Shown one piece after another: positions 28,458 to 38,366 of a stretch of 64,000 nucleotides of DNA (position 1 is its first letter; every line of letters begins with the position of its first letter). The notes under the pieces were generated by a model. It saw only the letters and a list, made by a program, of their open reading frames with translations. It made no database searches and was not told the origin of the DNA. The DNA is from Lysinibacillus_B sp042920265 (GTDB lineage Bacteria; Bacillota; Bacilli; Bacillales_A; Planococcaceae): positions 248,001 to 312,000 of the forward strand of contig NZ_JBDQZI010000004.1 of NCBI RefSeq assembly GCF_042920265.1. The letters run 5' to 3'. The position numbers and the translations under genes are program-made.

Positions 28458-28837
28458 CTTCGCACCACCTCCATTACATCATTAATGTATTTCCTTACAA
28501 CTGTCCTTTCTACTGGTTCAATATGTGGAATGGCTTCAACTCGACCACCACCAACTTTTGCATGCCCTTTTTCGAGAAGATGAGTTAATTGATAATCTGT
28601 TGCATTGTGTACTCTCCAAACACCATTGATTTTAGTAGCTCGCCACCCTTTTCGATAATCTCCGGTTAGCTCTGGTCCGCTTCTTTTTAACATTCTCACA
28701 GCTTGTTTTGCACATTCTCCCGCTATCAAATCGATTTCTTCAGCTATCTCTTCTCTGTAATCCTCCAATGCATTCACTATCTCACTAGCTAATGAATTTA
28801 CATTTATAGCCCCTCTGATTCGACTTCTACGAGCCAC
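28454..28837 (-). CDS. HK97 gp10-family head-tail protein
   Basis: 127 residues with the gp10 signature region TGDYRKGWRATK and the HLLEKGHAKVGGGRVEAIPHI segment. Neck or tail-joining component. GTG start, overlapping both neighbours. Confidence 0.78.
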   Translation of the reverse strand: MARRSRIRGAINVNSLASEIVNALEDYREEIAEEIDLIAGECAKQAVRMLKRSGPELTGDYRKGWRATKINGVWRVHNATDYQLTHLLEKGHAKVGGGRVEAIPHIEPVERTVVRKYINDVMEVVRS

Positions 28838-29129
28838 CTACACGCACCTCACAATACAATTCAATATTTTCGCCTTTCTCATAAACGCGATAAATAGAAT
28901 AAAATACGTCGTTATAAATCAGCTCGGTTTCTTCTTCATAATCAATCAAGCGAATGATAAAACAATGGCGTGCCTTGATACCTGCTTGTGCAGCTTGCAT
29001 AAATTCCATTTGAGCAATACTGCGTTTATTGGCAAAGACTTCTCGCTTTTCTTCATCAACACGCCTTTTTTGTTTGCGTGTATCTTCTTGAAAAATAGGT
29101 TTAACGAGTGTCACGATATCCTTAAACAT
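28827..29129 (-). CDS. Head closure (head-tail adaptor) protein
   Basis: 100 residues from the ATG at 29129. The RSIAQMEFMQAAQAGIKARHCF block and DYEEETELIYNDVFYSIYRVYE are typical of SPP1 gp16-like head closure proteins. Overlaps the connector gene upstream. Confidence 0.75.
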   Translation of the reverse strand: MFKDIVTLVKPIFQEDTRKQKRRVDEEKREVFANKRSIAQMEFMQAAQAGIKARHCFIIRLIDYEEETELIYNDVFYSIYRVYEKGENIELYCEVRVGGS

Positions 29130-29391
29130 GACGGGTATACTCACCACTCAATGCAAGCTGTGTTTTCAAATGATTATAGCGAACAGCAAATTTTTCACTC
29201 TCAGCATTTTCTAAGCCAAAATTAGACCGCGCATATAAAATAACGGCTTGGATAATTAACGGATCTGTTTCACTTAAATTAGAAATGCCGCCATCACCTA
29301 AATCAGCAATGGCAGCATCGATTAAATCTTGTATTTCATTATCAAAAGCAATACTTGTTATACGTAAAGCTCTACGAATTCTTGCTAGCAT
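29122..29391 (-). CDS. Head-tail connector protein (gp6-like)
   Basis: 89 residues, helical: LARIRRALRI...FDNEIQDLIDAAIADL then IIQAVILYARSNFG, a pattern of HK97 gp6-like DNA-packaging connectors. Start chosen at 29391 with AGGTGG upstream. Confidence 0.75.
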   Translation of the reverse strand: MLARIRRALRITSIAFDNEIQDLIDAAIADLGDGGISNLSETDPLIIQAVILYARSNFGLENAESEKFAVRYNHLKTQLALSGEYTRHV

Positions 29392-29665
29392 TTCCACCAC
29401 CTACTTCAGCAACTCTAATCGCTTCTACTAGCTCGTCACGTTCCATTTTCGTATAGCCACTAATATTAAGTTCTTTTGCTCTCGCTTTAAGGTCCGTCAA
29501 CGTTAGCTCTTTTTCCTTTTTTTCCGCAAGGCTAGCATGAATGAATCCTTTTTTCGCTAAAAAAGAAACACGCTCATTGTCATCCGACTTGAACGTGCTT
29601 CCGGGGTTATAGCCTTTTCCTGAAACTTTATCGATAAATGCTTTTAATACCCGATACCCTGCCAT
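29372..29665 (-). CDS. Small head protein with SAP/HeH-like C-terminus
   Basis: 97 residues. C-terminal LTLTDLKARAKELNISGYTK has the LEM/SAP/HeH helix-extended-helix look found in small phage head-associated and Rho-N-like proteins. AAGGAGG precedes the start. Function in head or connector assembly is inferred from position. Confidence 0.6.
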   Translation of the reverse strand: MAGYRVLKAFIDKVSGKGYNPGSTFKSDDNERVSFLAKKGFIHASLAEKKEKELTLTDLKARAKELNISGYTKMERDELVEAIRVAEVGGGNASKNS

Positions 29666-29677
29666 TAGTATTCCTCC

Positions 29678-30844
29678 TTAAACTGTATCTGCTTTCTTCA
29701 CACGTAAGAATCCATTTTGAGCTACTACGTTACCTCCAACAAATACAGATCCACGGTGAGCAATCATACCTTGCTTAAATTTATAGTCCGTTGAACGTTG
29801 GATATCCGTTGGTGAGAATGTAACTAACTCATAATTAGATAACGGACCATAAGCCATTGAATAAGCACCTGTAGCCGTATCTGCTTTTGAAATCGCTGCA
29901 CAAGCACTATTAATAATGAAAGGTACTCCATCAATAGTTCCTGTATTTCCGCTTGCCTTTACATCGTAAACCTTTTCTCCATTTTCTTTTCGAAGAGTAG
30001 CAAAAGCCTTTAAATCTAGTTTATTAAGAATTAATACGGCTGTATCTTCAACATCTTCGTCGCCACCATAGGCGAAAATGATATTGTCTAATGTATTTTC
30101 ATCAATAGTAGCAATACTTAAATCTGTATCCGCATTAATAGCAGTTGCTGCAGTGGAAAAGATACCAGCTAAGCGCCCTGTAGTACCATCACCGATTAAA
30201 ATTTCACGAGTGATTTTTCGACGTAATGCCTTATTAGTTCCAGTTACAATTACACCGCTATAGTTGGCAGCTGGAAGCTTCTTCACTTCCTCTGTTTCCT
30301 CACTGTAAGCTGTAATTTTTGTTTTATTAATCATGGCATAACCAAATTCAGTTTCAGCAGTTACATAGTCTGCTCCTTCAGCAATATAATCCCCTGTGCC
30401 ATGCCCTCTTTCATAAGAACGTGCAAAGGACTCTCCACCCTCTAAAGGGGTATGTTTAACACGGTCAATTAGAGTAGATACCTGATTGAACGTACTATTA
30501 ATCTCTTTACCAGTATGCTTCGGTAATACTAGATTGCTACTAGCAACCGTTACCGCGCGATTTTCAAGTAAATCTAGGCCACGCTTTTCCGCTTCCTTTT
30601 CTTCCGTATTTTCTGCTTGCTCTGGTGTATTAAAAGTAGCAATTGTACGTGTCTCAGCAGTAGCACCTTCCCCGCTTAGCTCTGTAGCTTGTTGCATAAG
30701 TTGCTGGCGCTTTTCGAAATCAGCAATTTTATCATTAATCTCTCGAAGTTCTTGTTCAAGTTCATCTAAATTTACATCTGTATCACCCGCAAGTAACTCA
30801 CGAATTTCAGCTTTACGTTTTAATAATTTTTCCATTGGATTCAT
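29678..30844 (-). CDS. Major capsid protein, HK97 family
   Basis: 388 residues. The first ~100 residues are a coiled delta-domain (LEQELREINDKIADFEKRQQ) removed by the protease; the mature shell then begins near ENRAVT. The HK97 fold text GGESFARSYERG, YSGVIVTGTNKALRRKITRE, and the end FKQGMIAHRGSVFVGG are recognisable. Confidence 0.9.
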   Translation of the reverse strand: MNPMEKLLKRKAEIRELLAGDTDVNLDELEQELREINDKIADFEKRQQLMQQATELSGEGATAETRTIATFNTPEQAENTEEKEAEKRGLDLLENRAVTVASSNLVLPKHTGKEINSTFNQVSTLIDRVKHTPLEGGESFARSYERGHGTGDYIAEGADYVTAETEFGYAMINKTKITAYSEETEEVKKLPAANYSGVIVTGTNKALRRKITREILIGDGTTGRLAGIFSTAATAINADTDLSIATIDENTLDNIIFAYGGDEDVEDTAVLILNKLDLKAFATLRKENGEKVYDVKASGNTGTIDGVPFIINSACAAISKADTATGAYSMAYGPLSNYELVTFSPTDIQRSTDYKFKQGMIAHRGSVFVGGNVVAQNGFLRVKKADTV

Positions 30845-30869
30845 TAGAGAAAACCACCTTTTTTATATT

Positions 30870-31451
30870 TTAAATTAATGATTGTAAAAATAATCGACGT
30901 CGGCGCTCGTTCTGTTTTCGACTCTCTACATGCTCCTTATACGGATCATGTGAACGAGCTTGTACTTGTGAATCTGGATAAGCAGGAAAAGCAACAGGAG
31001 AAATTTCTATCAGCTTTGCCTTTAAAATAGTACGAGTAATATTTTCAATATCATTTTCATCCCACTCTTGCTTCATCATTTGGAAGCCGAATGAAACACC
31101 ATCAACATCACCACGCTTAATCGTTTCATATGTGTCATTGCCTAACGTTGTATTAGGTAAATCAAGCTCGAAGCGTAAACCAATTTCATCTTCAAATAAA
31201 CGTAATGTACCGTTTTTAGTGCGTCCTAAAATTTTTGAGGTGTCATGTGACCACAAAGCTAATTGATCATCTCTAGTTAGTGAATCTGTAAAGGCACCAC
31301 GCTTAAACTGCTCTTTAAATCGGCGCCACCCCATTGCATGAGATTTCATTTCCCACTTAATGGCATAGCCTGTAATCGTTCGCTTGCCATCCTCTCCCTC
31401 ACGAATCTCTACATCATTCGTTGCTAGGTTCCTTGTTTCCATTACTGTCAC
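30870..31451 (-). CDS. Prohead protease, HK97 family
   Basis: 193 residues from GTG at 31451, with GGAGG at 8 bases; the open frame is longer. Motifs ITGYAIKWE, FKRGAFTDSL, ALWSHD (catalytic His) and VSFGFQ (Ser) define the U35 serine protease. It overlaps the portal gene by 38 bases. It trims the capsid scaffold domain. Confidence 0.87.
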   Translation of the reverse strand: MTVMETRNLATNDVEIREGEDGKRTITGYAIKWEMKSHAMGWRRFKEQFKRGAFTDSLTRDDQLALWSHDTSKILGRTKNGTLRLFEDEIGLRFELDLPNTTLGNDTYETIKRGDVDGVSFGFQMMKQEWDENDIENITRTILKAKLIEISPVAFPAYPDSQVQARSHDPYKEHVESRKQNERRRRLFLQSLI

Positions 31452-32628
31452 TATTCTCACCTCCCTTATCATTAACAACTGCTGTATCCAAACGGCGAAT
31501 AGGCGTATCGCCACCCTCAGTAGGTGGTAAATTCAATATTTTTCGCCACTCATTCGGAGTCAGTGCACCACGGTCTACCATTTGAACAAGCTGCATTTTC
31601 GTTCCCATACTTGCGTAGTGTAACGAAGATGCTTCATATATAATAGAATCGCCCCGCTTACGCTCATGAGGTAAAAATAACTTATATGAGATTTCGGCTG
31701 CTAATTGCATAGCAAATGGCTCAATATTCGCTTCATAAAAGGCGTTCCATTCATCCTCCGTGTGCATGGCTTGTACAATCTTTTCATTGGTATTAAAAAA
31801 AGAATACACACGTTGAATGGTATTCTTTGCTTGCTTATCATCTGGCACATAAGCCTTGTTATCTACTTGTTTCAGTTCGTACTTTCCATCAGCTGCAGCT
31901 GCACCACCGCTATTTTGAATGCTTAAAAAGTTCTCATTGAAATCTTTGACTGCTTTCTGCATATCTTCAGATTTCATAATGGTAGCAAATTTCAAAATCC
32001 ACCGAATGACTGCGCTATTTTTAATCGCCTTTACAACACCTTGGTCGGACGTATTAATGATTTCCATAAGATCTGTCAAAGCTGAGTTAGGTGAATCACC
32101 AAAGAAATCATCATTATTAAAATCACGCCGAAGATGAATGACATCATCATACGGAATAAGCTGTTGTTTACCGTTTGGGAAATAAAACTTTAAAAAAATA
32201 TCGCCGTGGCTCCCTTCCACTACCTCAATCGATGATGCTGGTAAAACATAAATAGCAGTTGGCAATAGTGTCTCTATGTCCCGCTGAATATAAGCAAATG
32301 CATTGCCGTTCAAGCGCAATTGTGTCGCCATTTTCTCTTGAAAGATTTGGCCAGACATTAATGGATTAGGACGAAGCAACAAATTCTTTATATGCACATC
32401 AGGGAAATATTTAATGCCGCGTGAATTTTCTCTTACATGTTTCGGCACAAGCTTTCCTATTGCCGTAACTTCTGGACGAATAGCAGCACGGATAATATCT
32501 GATTTATAAAGATTGCCATTCCATGAAAAAAATCCGCCTCCATTATCAACAATCATTTCAAAATGTGTCGTCGATTTCTGTGGTTGCGAATTCGTCTGTT
32601 TACCAAATATCTTTTCAAATAAGCCCAT
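31414..32628 (-). CDS. Portal protein, HK97 family
   Basis: 404 residues. SDIIRAAIRPEVTAIGKL, the NPLMSGQIFQEKMATQLRLNGNAF region and the SALTDLMEIINTSDQG stretch are typical HK97-type portal text. It forms the dodecameric DNA-entry vertex. GAGGTGAAGAG upstream of the ATG. Confidence 0.9.
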   Translation of the reverse strand: MGLFEKIFGKQTNSQPQKSTTHFEMIVDNGGGFFSWNGNLYKSDIIRAAIRPEVTAIGKLVPKHVRENSRGIKYFPDVHIKNLLLRPNPLMSGQIFQEKMATQLRLNGNAFAYIQRDIETLLPTAIYVLPASSIEVVEGSHGDIFLKFYFPNGKQQLIPYDDVIHLRRDFNNDDFFGDSPNSALTDLMEIINTSDQGVVKAIKNSAVIRWILKFATIMKSEDMQKAVKDFNENFLSIQNSGGAAAADGKYELKQVDNKAYVPDDKQAKNTIQRVYSFFNTNEKIVQAMHTEDEWNAFYEANIEPFAMQLAAEISYKLFLPHERKRGDSIIYEASSLHYASMGTKMQLVQMVDRGALTPNEWRKILNLPPTEGGDTPIRRLDTAVVNDKGGENSDSNGNKEPSNE

Positions 32629-32647
32629 TCGTTTCTCTTCACCTCCT

Positions 32648-34303
32648 CTAAATCATATTTAAATAGTCATTCTTCTTATCCAAGTAAATGACATACGCAT
32701 TTAGTAAAGCAATGGTACCATCGATACGTTTACGACTATCACGTGTTTTCACTGGCGCAATATTGCCGTTCGTATCCACTTTAACTTCTGTATTTGCTAA
32801 ACACATTTTCATTAACTGATTATTATTGTAGTTTACAAGGTTAGCTCCCAAATCTGCCTCAAGCTCTTTCATTGGTGTAGAAAGTGTAACAGCCCCCTGC
32901 CTTACTTTTATCATGGAATCTTGCCCGAAATGTTGTGCAAAATTCTCTAATGAAGAATCATCTACATGCCAAGGGTCGTAACCAATCCAAGGAATATAAA
33001 TGTCATAGTCCTCCCGAAGTTCAACAAACCATTTCAGCACATCTTTCAAATCTACCTTGTAATCACCACTCGGACGCAAAATGGCCATTCGTTCAAACAA
33101 ATCATATGGAATACTGTCCTCTTGTGCTCGTTGCAGTATTAATTTCTCAGGCAACCAGAACATGCAAGTAAAATAAATATTGTCATCATCCGGACGTCGT
33201 AAAAGAACACCTGCAGCAGTTAAATCGGTTGTCTCCGATTTATCAAAGCCACCAATGCCATAATTAAAGCCCATTTCTGCAATATCAAATATAGCTGTGT
33301 TTTCAAGTTGGTCCCATGTAAGCCAAGCTGAAGTAGCATTTTCTTTCATATTAAAATCTTTGACCATAACGGTTGGACGGAAAGAAGCATCAACTTTTGC
33401 CTTTTCAACAAATGCACGTAATTCTTCTTCCTTCTTAATGGTACCTAGACCTGGATTCGCTTTTATCCAGCAACTTTCATCTAGCCACTCATCACGATGA
33501 TCTAGCTCATAAATAAATGCAAGGAATCGCTCATCTTTGATTTTTCCATCAAGTACGTTACATGCATATTCATACTGCGAATCATAAATTGACTCACGTA
33601 CAAAACCATTTGTACTAATAGAAGAAACTAATGCTTGGTCACGTGAGGATGTCGATTGCTTCATAACATCATAAATATTACGGTCCTTAATAGCTGCTAA
33701 CTCATCCACCGTAACAAAATGGCTGTTCAATCCATCTAAGCTGTTTGAATCTGATGCAAGTGGTTGAATCGTTGAAAATGTTGGCGCAAAATACAAGTCA
33801 GTTTTCCGCTTCTTAATATGCTTCGATAAATCTGGACTTTGTGCCACCATTTTGTAGCACTCGCTAAACCCCTTCTTCGCTTGGTCTAGCTTAGTCGCAA
33901 TGAAATAAACTTCAGCTGAACCCTCCCCGTCACCTACTTGCATGAAAAGAGAAATGGCTGCATTCTCTGTTGTCTTCCCATTTTTACGACCACGAATATC
34001 TACAACCTCACGATATTGGCGCATACGTGTTTCTTTATGAACAAATCCGAATAATGCCTGTAGCTTTGCCTTCTGAAATAAATCAAGGATAAGGGGCTGC
34101 CCCATGTTTTTACCTTGTGCCTGTCTGCATAGCGTCTCAATAAATTCAATTGGCTTTGTTGCAAGCTCAATATTAAATTCATACGGCTCAATTGGCTGTT
34201 GCAATTGCTCATACAATTTTTGATACTGTTGCTTTAATCGACGACAAACATTAATCTCACCCGACATGATTTTTTCATAGTACTCAATAATGTAATTTTT
34301 CAT
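32648..34303 (-). CDS. Terminase large subunit, HK97/Terminase_1 type
   Basis: 551 residues. The ATPase domain has a Walker-A-like RGRKNGKTTENAAI near 128-141 and Walker B FVTVDELAAIKD; the C-terminal nuclease has GGFDKSETTDLTAAG and the late DGTIALLNAYV segment. Drives DNA packaging. A different terminase class (GpA) is found in P2, so the two phages differ in packaging genes. Confidence 0.9.
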   Translation of the reverse strand: MKNYIIEYYEKIMSGEINVCRRLKQQYQKLYEQLQQPIEPYEFNIELATKPIEFIETLCRQAQGKNMGQPLILDLFQKAKLQALFGFVHKETRMRQYREVVDIRGRKNGKTTENAAISLFMQVGDGEGSAEVYFIATKLDQAKKGFSECYKMVAQSPDLSKHIKKRKTDLYFAPTFSTIQPLASDSNSLDGLNSHFVTVDELAAIKDRNIYDVMKQSTSSRDQALVSSISTNGFVRESIYDSQYEYACNVLDGKIKDERFLAFIYELDHRDEWLDESCWIKANPGLGTIKKEEELRAFVEKAKVDASFRPTVMVKDFNMKENATSAWLTWDQLENTAIFDIAEMGFNYGIGGFDKSETTDLTAAGVLLRRPDDDNIYFTCMFWLPEKLILQRAQEDSIPYDLFERMAILRPSGDYKVDLKDVLKWFVELREDYDIYIPWIGYDPWHVDDSSLENFAQHFGQDSMIKVRQGAVTLSTPMKELEADLGANLVNYNNNQLMKMCLANTEVKVDTNGNIAPVKTRDSRKRIDGTIALLNAYVIYLDKKNDYLNMI

Positions 34304-34309
34304 CACGCA

Positions 34310-34720
34310 TCACTTACTATACTTCGCCACAAATTTTTGAAGCCCATCCATTTCACCTGTTACCTTTAAATTTTGTTCCGGCTTCGGATACATGTCGAGC
34401 AATTGTTTGTAAATGCTTGTATAGGTTTTGGCAGCGTCTAAATAATTTTTAAAATGTGGGCTTGTTCTTAAAATTGAATAATCACCTTGCTGCATCTCCT
34501 CCACTGACCCATTCAATTTCACATAATCTCTTAGCTCTGTCATCTCAATGCTGAGGAATGCCAAATCTTCAAAGAGGCGAAGGGCCACTTCTTTTCTCTG
34601 TCCTTCAAGATCATTGAAGGTTCTTCTCAACTTAGTGATTTCTTTTTTAATGGCTTTGTTTTTTAGAATAATTTCCGTTTCCTGCTCTGGAACGTCCGTT
34701 TTCAAAACTTGCCTTGTCAT
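34310..34720 (-). CDS. Terminase small subunit, P27 type
   Basis: 136 residues, helical; LRRTFNDLEGQRKEVALRLFEDLAFLSIEM and the C-terminal TYTSIYKQLLDMYPKPEQ are typical of P27-family small terminases. Start picked at the ATG 7 bases after AGGAGG. Binds the packaging site. Confidence 0.8.
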   Translation of the reverse strand: MTRQVLKTDVPEQETEIILKNKAIKKEITKLRRTFNDLEGQRKEVALRLFEDLAFLSIEMTELRDYVKLNGSVEEMQQGDYSILRTSPHFKNYLDAAKTYTSIYKQLLDMYPKPEQNLKVTGEMDGLQKFVAKYSK

Positions 34721-34802
34721 CATCAAACCTCCTAGTTTTTTATGTTAGGTGGGGGTCATGTACGAACTCAGATGGAGGAAATCTGAGGTATCCCATCGGT
34801 CT

Positions 34803-35141
34803 TTAACCATCCCCCATTGTATTATTTGAAGGGGGGCTATACACTAGCTCGCCAGCTTCATTGAATGAAAAACCTTCACGTAAAATTTCTTTTGGCTTAC
34901 CAAATGTTTTCTTATTGTGACACTCTAAACAAAGATACTGAAGGTTGTCATGGTTCAATGTAATCATTGGATCATTAATGTTATTGGCGTTAATTTCCTC
35001 CTTATGGTCAACGATGTATCCCGGATTATAATTGCAATGCTCACACAATCCATTAGGAACTGTTTGAATGTATGAAGCTCTACATTTCTTCCAAGCAGTG
35101 CTGTTATAAAACTTCTTTGCTCCTGCCGTGTACTCTCGCAT
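34803..35141 (-). CDS. HNH endonuclease linked to packaging
   Basis: 112 residues with C-E-H-C...VDHKEEINANN...CLECHNKK, the classic HNH motif with zinc-binding cysteine pairs. In HK97-type phages of Firmicutes such an HNH protein sits before TerS and is needed for cos cleavage. TerS begins 77 bases downstream on the same strand. Confidence 0.87.
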   Translation of the reverse strand: MREYTAGAKKFYNSTAWKKCRASYIQTVPNGLCEHCNYNPGYIVDHKEEINANNINDPMITLNHDNLQYLCLECHNKKTFGKPKEILREGFSFNEAGELVYSPPSNNTMGDG

Positions 35142-35347
35142 TACTCGCTGCCTTCTAACTGTTCTGGCAAATCATTACTAGATAATTGTTGCAATGAAAT
35201 TACTCGAATTGTCGGAACAGCAAACAGCAATCTGTTATTACTATCCTTCAATCTAATCCAGTCTTGCTCTGTATGAACCCACATCACATGATTGATTGTT
35301 TTTGAATGAATGCCACGTTCATTGTTGTAGACAACCTCGTACTTCAT
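35141..35347 (-). CDS. Small phage protein (68 aa)
   Basis: Starts MKYEVVYNNERG, with GGAGG 7 bases ahead. Beta-rich small protein overlapping the HNH gene by one base. Not recognised. From here to 35636 no gene is seen; the region is AT-rich and may hold the packaging site. Confidence 0.55.
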   Translation of the reverse strand: MKYEVVYNNERGIHSKTINHVMWVHTEQDWIRLKDSNNRLLFAVPTIRVISLQQLSSNDLPEQLEGSE

Positions 35348-35636
35348 TTTCATTCCTCCTAACAAAATAAAAAGAAGCGACACATATGTGCAGCTTCCTT
35401 ATAAATGTATGTACTCGTTCTATTTTCAAGGGAATGAGTTAAACGGTACAATATTAGATTAGCATGTTCTTTTTAAAAATGAGTTCTCGATTCGTTCGCA
35501 AATCGTTCGTCAAAAGTTCAATTGATGATTTGCTGATAACAATTATTCAAAACCATATATTCCCTAAAAAGGTATGTAATAAGTATTGAGGCATGCTTGT
35601 ATACACAAAACTATTTATACAATATATTTAATCTAT

Positions 35637-36503
35637 TTAATAATCATAGTTTTTTAGCCAATTTACAAATCCAATTGAATTTCTAAGCCCATCATACATT
35701 GCAGTTTTCCAATGATTTATTAAGTGGTTTTCACAACTTTTAAATTTATCATTTAAATCCTCTCTTATTCCATTTTCAGCAATTGCATCACTAACTCCAT
35801 TTAAAATAAATGAATTATGTAGTTCCTTTAAATGATATAAGTTATCCGAAAACTCATCTATTGCATAACTAATAAATAAATCGTTTAAATTGAAAGTTTC
35901 AAAGTGATATTTCATCCTTTGAAACTTTTCATTTCCCCAAGCAGACGGTTTAACAATCTTAAAACTGAAAGCTACAGTATCTGGGAACATCCCAATATCA
36001 CAGTATAACCATCTGGTGTCGTCAACATTATCAAAATACGGATGAAGAAATAGAACATTTTCATCCATAGTTTTAGTAAGCTTAGTCATATTGCAATCTT
36101 TACAACATGGTACTAAATTAAATGGTGTCACAGCATAAATTGGAAATGAGGATTTCGGTAAAAAATGATCTAACGTTGTGCTTTTCCCATACCCACAAAA
36201 CGGGCATTTTTTAGATGAATTTAGAATTTTATCATAATAATCTCTGGCAGGATTCTCTTTCTTCACCATTTTATCGTACAAAAACATCATCTGATTTTTG
36301 GAGATTTGCCCATTTATATCTTCATGGCTTTGGAGTGTATGAAGTTGACCTGAATTCCCCTTAATCTCGTAATCTTTTTCTGCCAATTCATAAGAAGCCA
36401 TATTAGAATTTACATTTATATATAAAGTCTCATCTCTAATATTACTTATACAAGATTTTAGAACTTCTTCACAGGACAATTTTGGAGGGGAAAGTTTACG
36501 CAT
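35637..36503 (-). CDS. HNH endonuclease, PtuB-like (Septu-like defence)
   Basis: 288 residues. Zinc/HNH core: CPFC (100-103), LDHFLPKS with Asp112-His113, the PFNLVPCC segment with Asn129, and CKDC. The gene start overlaps the ATPase stop by 8 bases, indicating a two-gene operon. In Septu systems PtuB is the nuclease associated with PtuA; here PtuB is somewhat larger than the usual ~200-230 residues. Very AT-rich compared with flanking structural genes, fitting acquired cargo. Confidence 0.72.
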   Translation of the reverse strand: MRKLSPPKLSCEEVLKSCISNIRDETLYINVNSNMASYELAEKDYEIKGNSGQLHTLQSHEDINGQISKNQMMFLYDKMVKKENPARDYYDKILNSSKKCPFCGYGKSTTLDHFLPKSSFPIYAVTPFNLVPCCKDCNMTKLTKTMDENVLFLHPYFDNVDDTRWLYCDIGMFPDTVAFSFKIVKPSAWGNEKFQRMKYHFETFNLNDLFISYAIDEFSDNLYHLKELHNSFILNGVSDAIAENGIREDLNDKFKSCENHLINHWKTAMYDGLRNSIGFVNWLKNYDY

Positions 36504-37983
36504 CTTTATTTCCCCCTCTAGAATATATCATTGATCTAATTAATGTTTTTGCCTCAAGTCCTATTTTCCCATTAAAGATATTTAATATTTCTTCATATGA
36601 AAGCCCTTTATTCACTAATCCCGTTAACATCTTATGAAAACCAGACTCTCTAACTTCTAAACCAAATATCTCGCGTGTCAATGTACCTATATTTTCTCCA
36701 AATGTTTCAATACTTGGAGGTTCGAAATCAATATAGTCGTTTGTTCTGTTCATAATATTTACACATTCAGATGGAACCTCTTGAACAATTACGGGAGAGT
36801 GAGTTGCAATTAAAGCAACTGCATTTCTAGTTATTAATAACTCTGTCAACGCTCTGGTAAAGGCGGAAAATAATGGCGGATGTAAGTGAAGTTCAGGTTC
36901 ATCTAAAATCACAAGTGTTCTTTCTTCAACTTTTTCTACTAATTGTGTAATTGTTAACAAAACAATTTTATGTCCTGAGCTTAATTTTTCAAATACCAAT
37001 TTAGCTTTGCCAATTGAATGGTCCTCAATTAGTTCTTCAATCCCTATACTATCAAAAATCGGATCGCTATTTAGCATTTGTATAGTTCTTTTCCATCTTA
37101 AACTTTTACCTGAAGACTTAATCCCATATAAACTTTCTTGAAATTCATTTATTAATTCTTCAAATGTCTTTGGAAGATATTTGCCTTCTTCATTTTTTAC
37201 TAATCCCATTCTAGTAAATTTAATTCCAGTAATATTATTAATACTATAGCCATGCTCGTTATCAAAAGAGCTAAAGGAAACTAACAATATACCTGCAAAT
37301 AACTCTTCTTTTATATTTGTATAAATATTACCGTAACTAGAATCCCCAGTCATTCCACAATTTATTAGATTCCTTATTAAATTTGTCTTTCCTACACCAT
37401 TTCTACCAATTAATACATGAATATTCATTGGAGGTACCTGGTGTGGAACTACATGAACAGTAAGAGTAGACTCTAATTTATTTTCAGGTAGTTTATATTC
37501 AAAGTAGTACTCACTTAATTCTGCATCTCCATTTGCTAGTCTTCTATATTGACCTTTAACAGAAACCCTTGAAACATCTCTTAATAATGATCGGCTTAAT
37601 ACATATTCATTTTGCACATTATTATATATTGCGTCATTAAGAGCAACATCATTCAATGCCTTTAATATTTCTATTCTTAAATCCTCACCTAAATTATTTA
37701 GATTTGTATAGTAACTTACATCTTGCCCAATTGAAAAAAAATCACCATTTAGATTATTAAAAGATTGTGGTAATTTAGGTGAAACATATTTCACAGGATC
37801 AGGTTTTAGGCCTTTTTCCCCTATTTTTACCGAACCTATCCATTCTACATTTTCTGAAGTAGCATAATACATACCATATAAGGTTCTAAATTCAAACCAA
37901 TCATTCCAACTATCTGGGACAAGGAAAATTTTTGGTTCAACAGTTTTATATGGACTCCCATCTTCTAAGACCTCAAAATTCAC
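36496..37983 (-). CDS. ABC-type ATPase, PtuA-like (Septu-like defence)
   Basis: 495 residues. Walker A GRNGVGKT at 193-200, signature-like LSSGH near 335, Walker B LVILDEPELHLHPP at 357-370 and the switch His in ATHSP near 395. This is the AAA_15/AAA_21 pattern of PtuA and OLD-like ATPases. An unusual ~185-residue N-terminal region precedes the P-loop. GTG start after GGGGGA. With the HNH gene downstream it matches Septu layout; a related but distinct ATPase-HNH system is possible. Confidence 0.72.
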   Translation of the reverse strand: MNFEVLEDGSPYKTVEPKIFLVPDSWNDWFEFRTLYGMYYATSENVEWIGSVKIGEKGLKPDPVKYVSPKLPQSFNNLNGDFFSIGQDVSYYTNLNNLGEDLRIEILKALNDVALNDAIYNNVQNEYVLSRSLLRDVSRVSVKGQYRRLANGDAELSEYYFEYKLPENKLESTLTVHVVPHQVPPMNIHVLIGRNGVGKTNLIRNLINCGMTGDSSYGNIYTNIKEELFAGILLVSFSSFDNEHGYSINNITGIKFTRMGLVKNEEGKYLPKTFEELINEFQESLYGIKSSGKSLRWKRTIQMLNSDPIFDSIGIEELIEDHSIGKAKLVFEKLSSGHKIVLLTITQLVEKVEERTLVILDEPELHLHPPLFSAFTRALTELLITRNAVALIATHSPVIVQEVPSECVNIMNRTNDYIDFEPPSIETFGENIGTLTREIFGLEVRESGFHKMLTGLVNKGLSYEEILNIFNGKIGLEAKTLIRSMIYSRGGNKDA

Positions 37984-38332
37984 TCCTGATTTCCCCCTTT
38001 TAAGACAGATTTTTATTTTTTAAATAATACTTATTTTATAGGTTATGCAAAATAACTTAATATTACTTAGTTTAAGTATATACAACTCACTAAAAATTTA
38101 CATCACATAATCTATTATTGTTTTTTCTAAAATGTTTTAGCTTTTTATAAATATTAAGATTTTATTATTAGTCTACCAAAAGTGCCCTTTTATAGATATT
38201 GTCCTGTTCACGCACCCTCTCTAAACCCTTTAGGACAACGTATTTAGCCCCTCTCGTCTACATCAACGTGACAACCACTGAAAATGACTTGTTCATTTAA
38301 AATAGCCATCCTTATGTTTAAATGAAGCCATA
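37984..38332. other. AT-rich region upstream of the Septu-like operon
   Basis: No gene. It should contain the cargo operon promoter. TTTAGGACAAC at 38229-38239 recurs at 58146-58156 at the equivalent place in P2, and on the minus strand at 40503-40513 ahead of xtrA, suggesting a conserved phage sequence bordering the cargo slot. Confidence 0.4.
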
Positions 38333-38366
38333 AAAAAACTACACCAATATAATATCAGTGTAGTTA
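38333..38366 (-). terminator. Terminator of the P1 late-control operon
   Basis: AACTACAC / GTGTAGTT stem followed by seven T on the minus strand; overlaps the recombinase stop. It insulates the cargo operon from the control genes. Confidence 0.75.
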
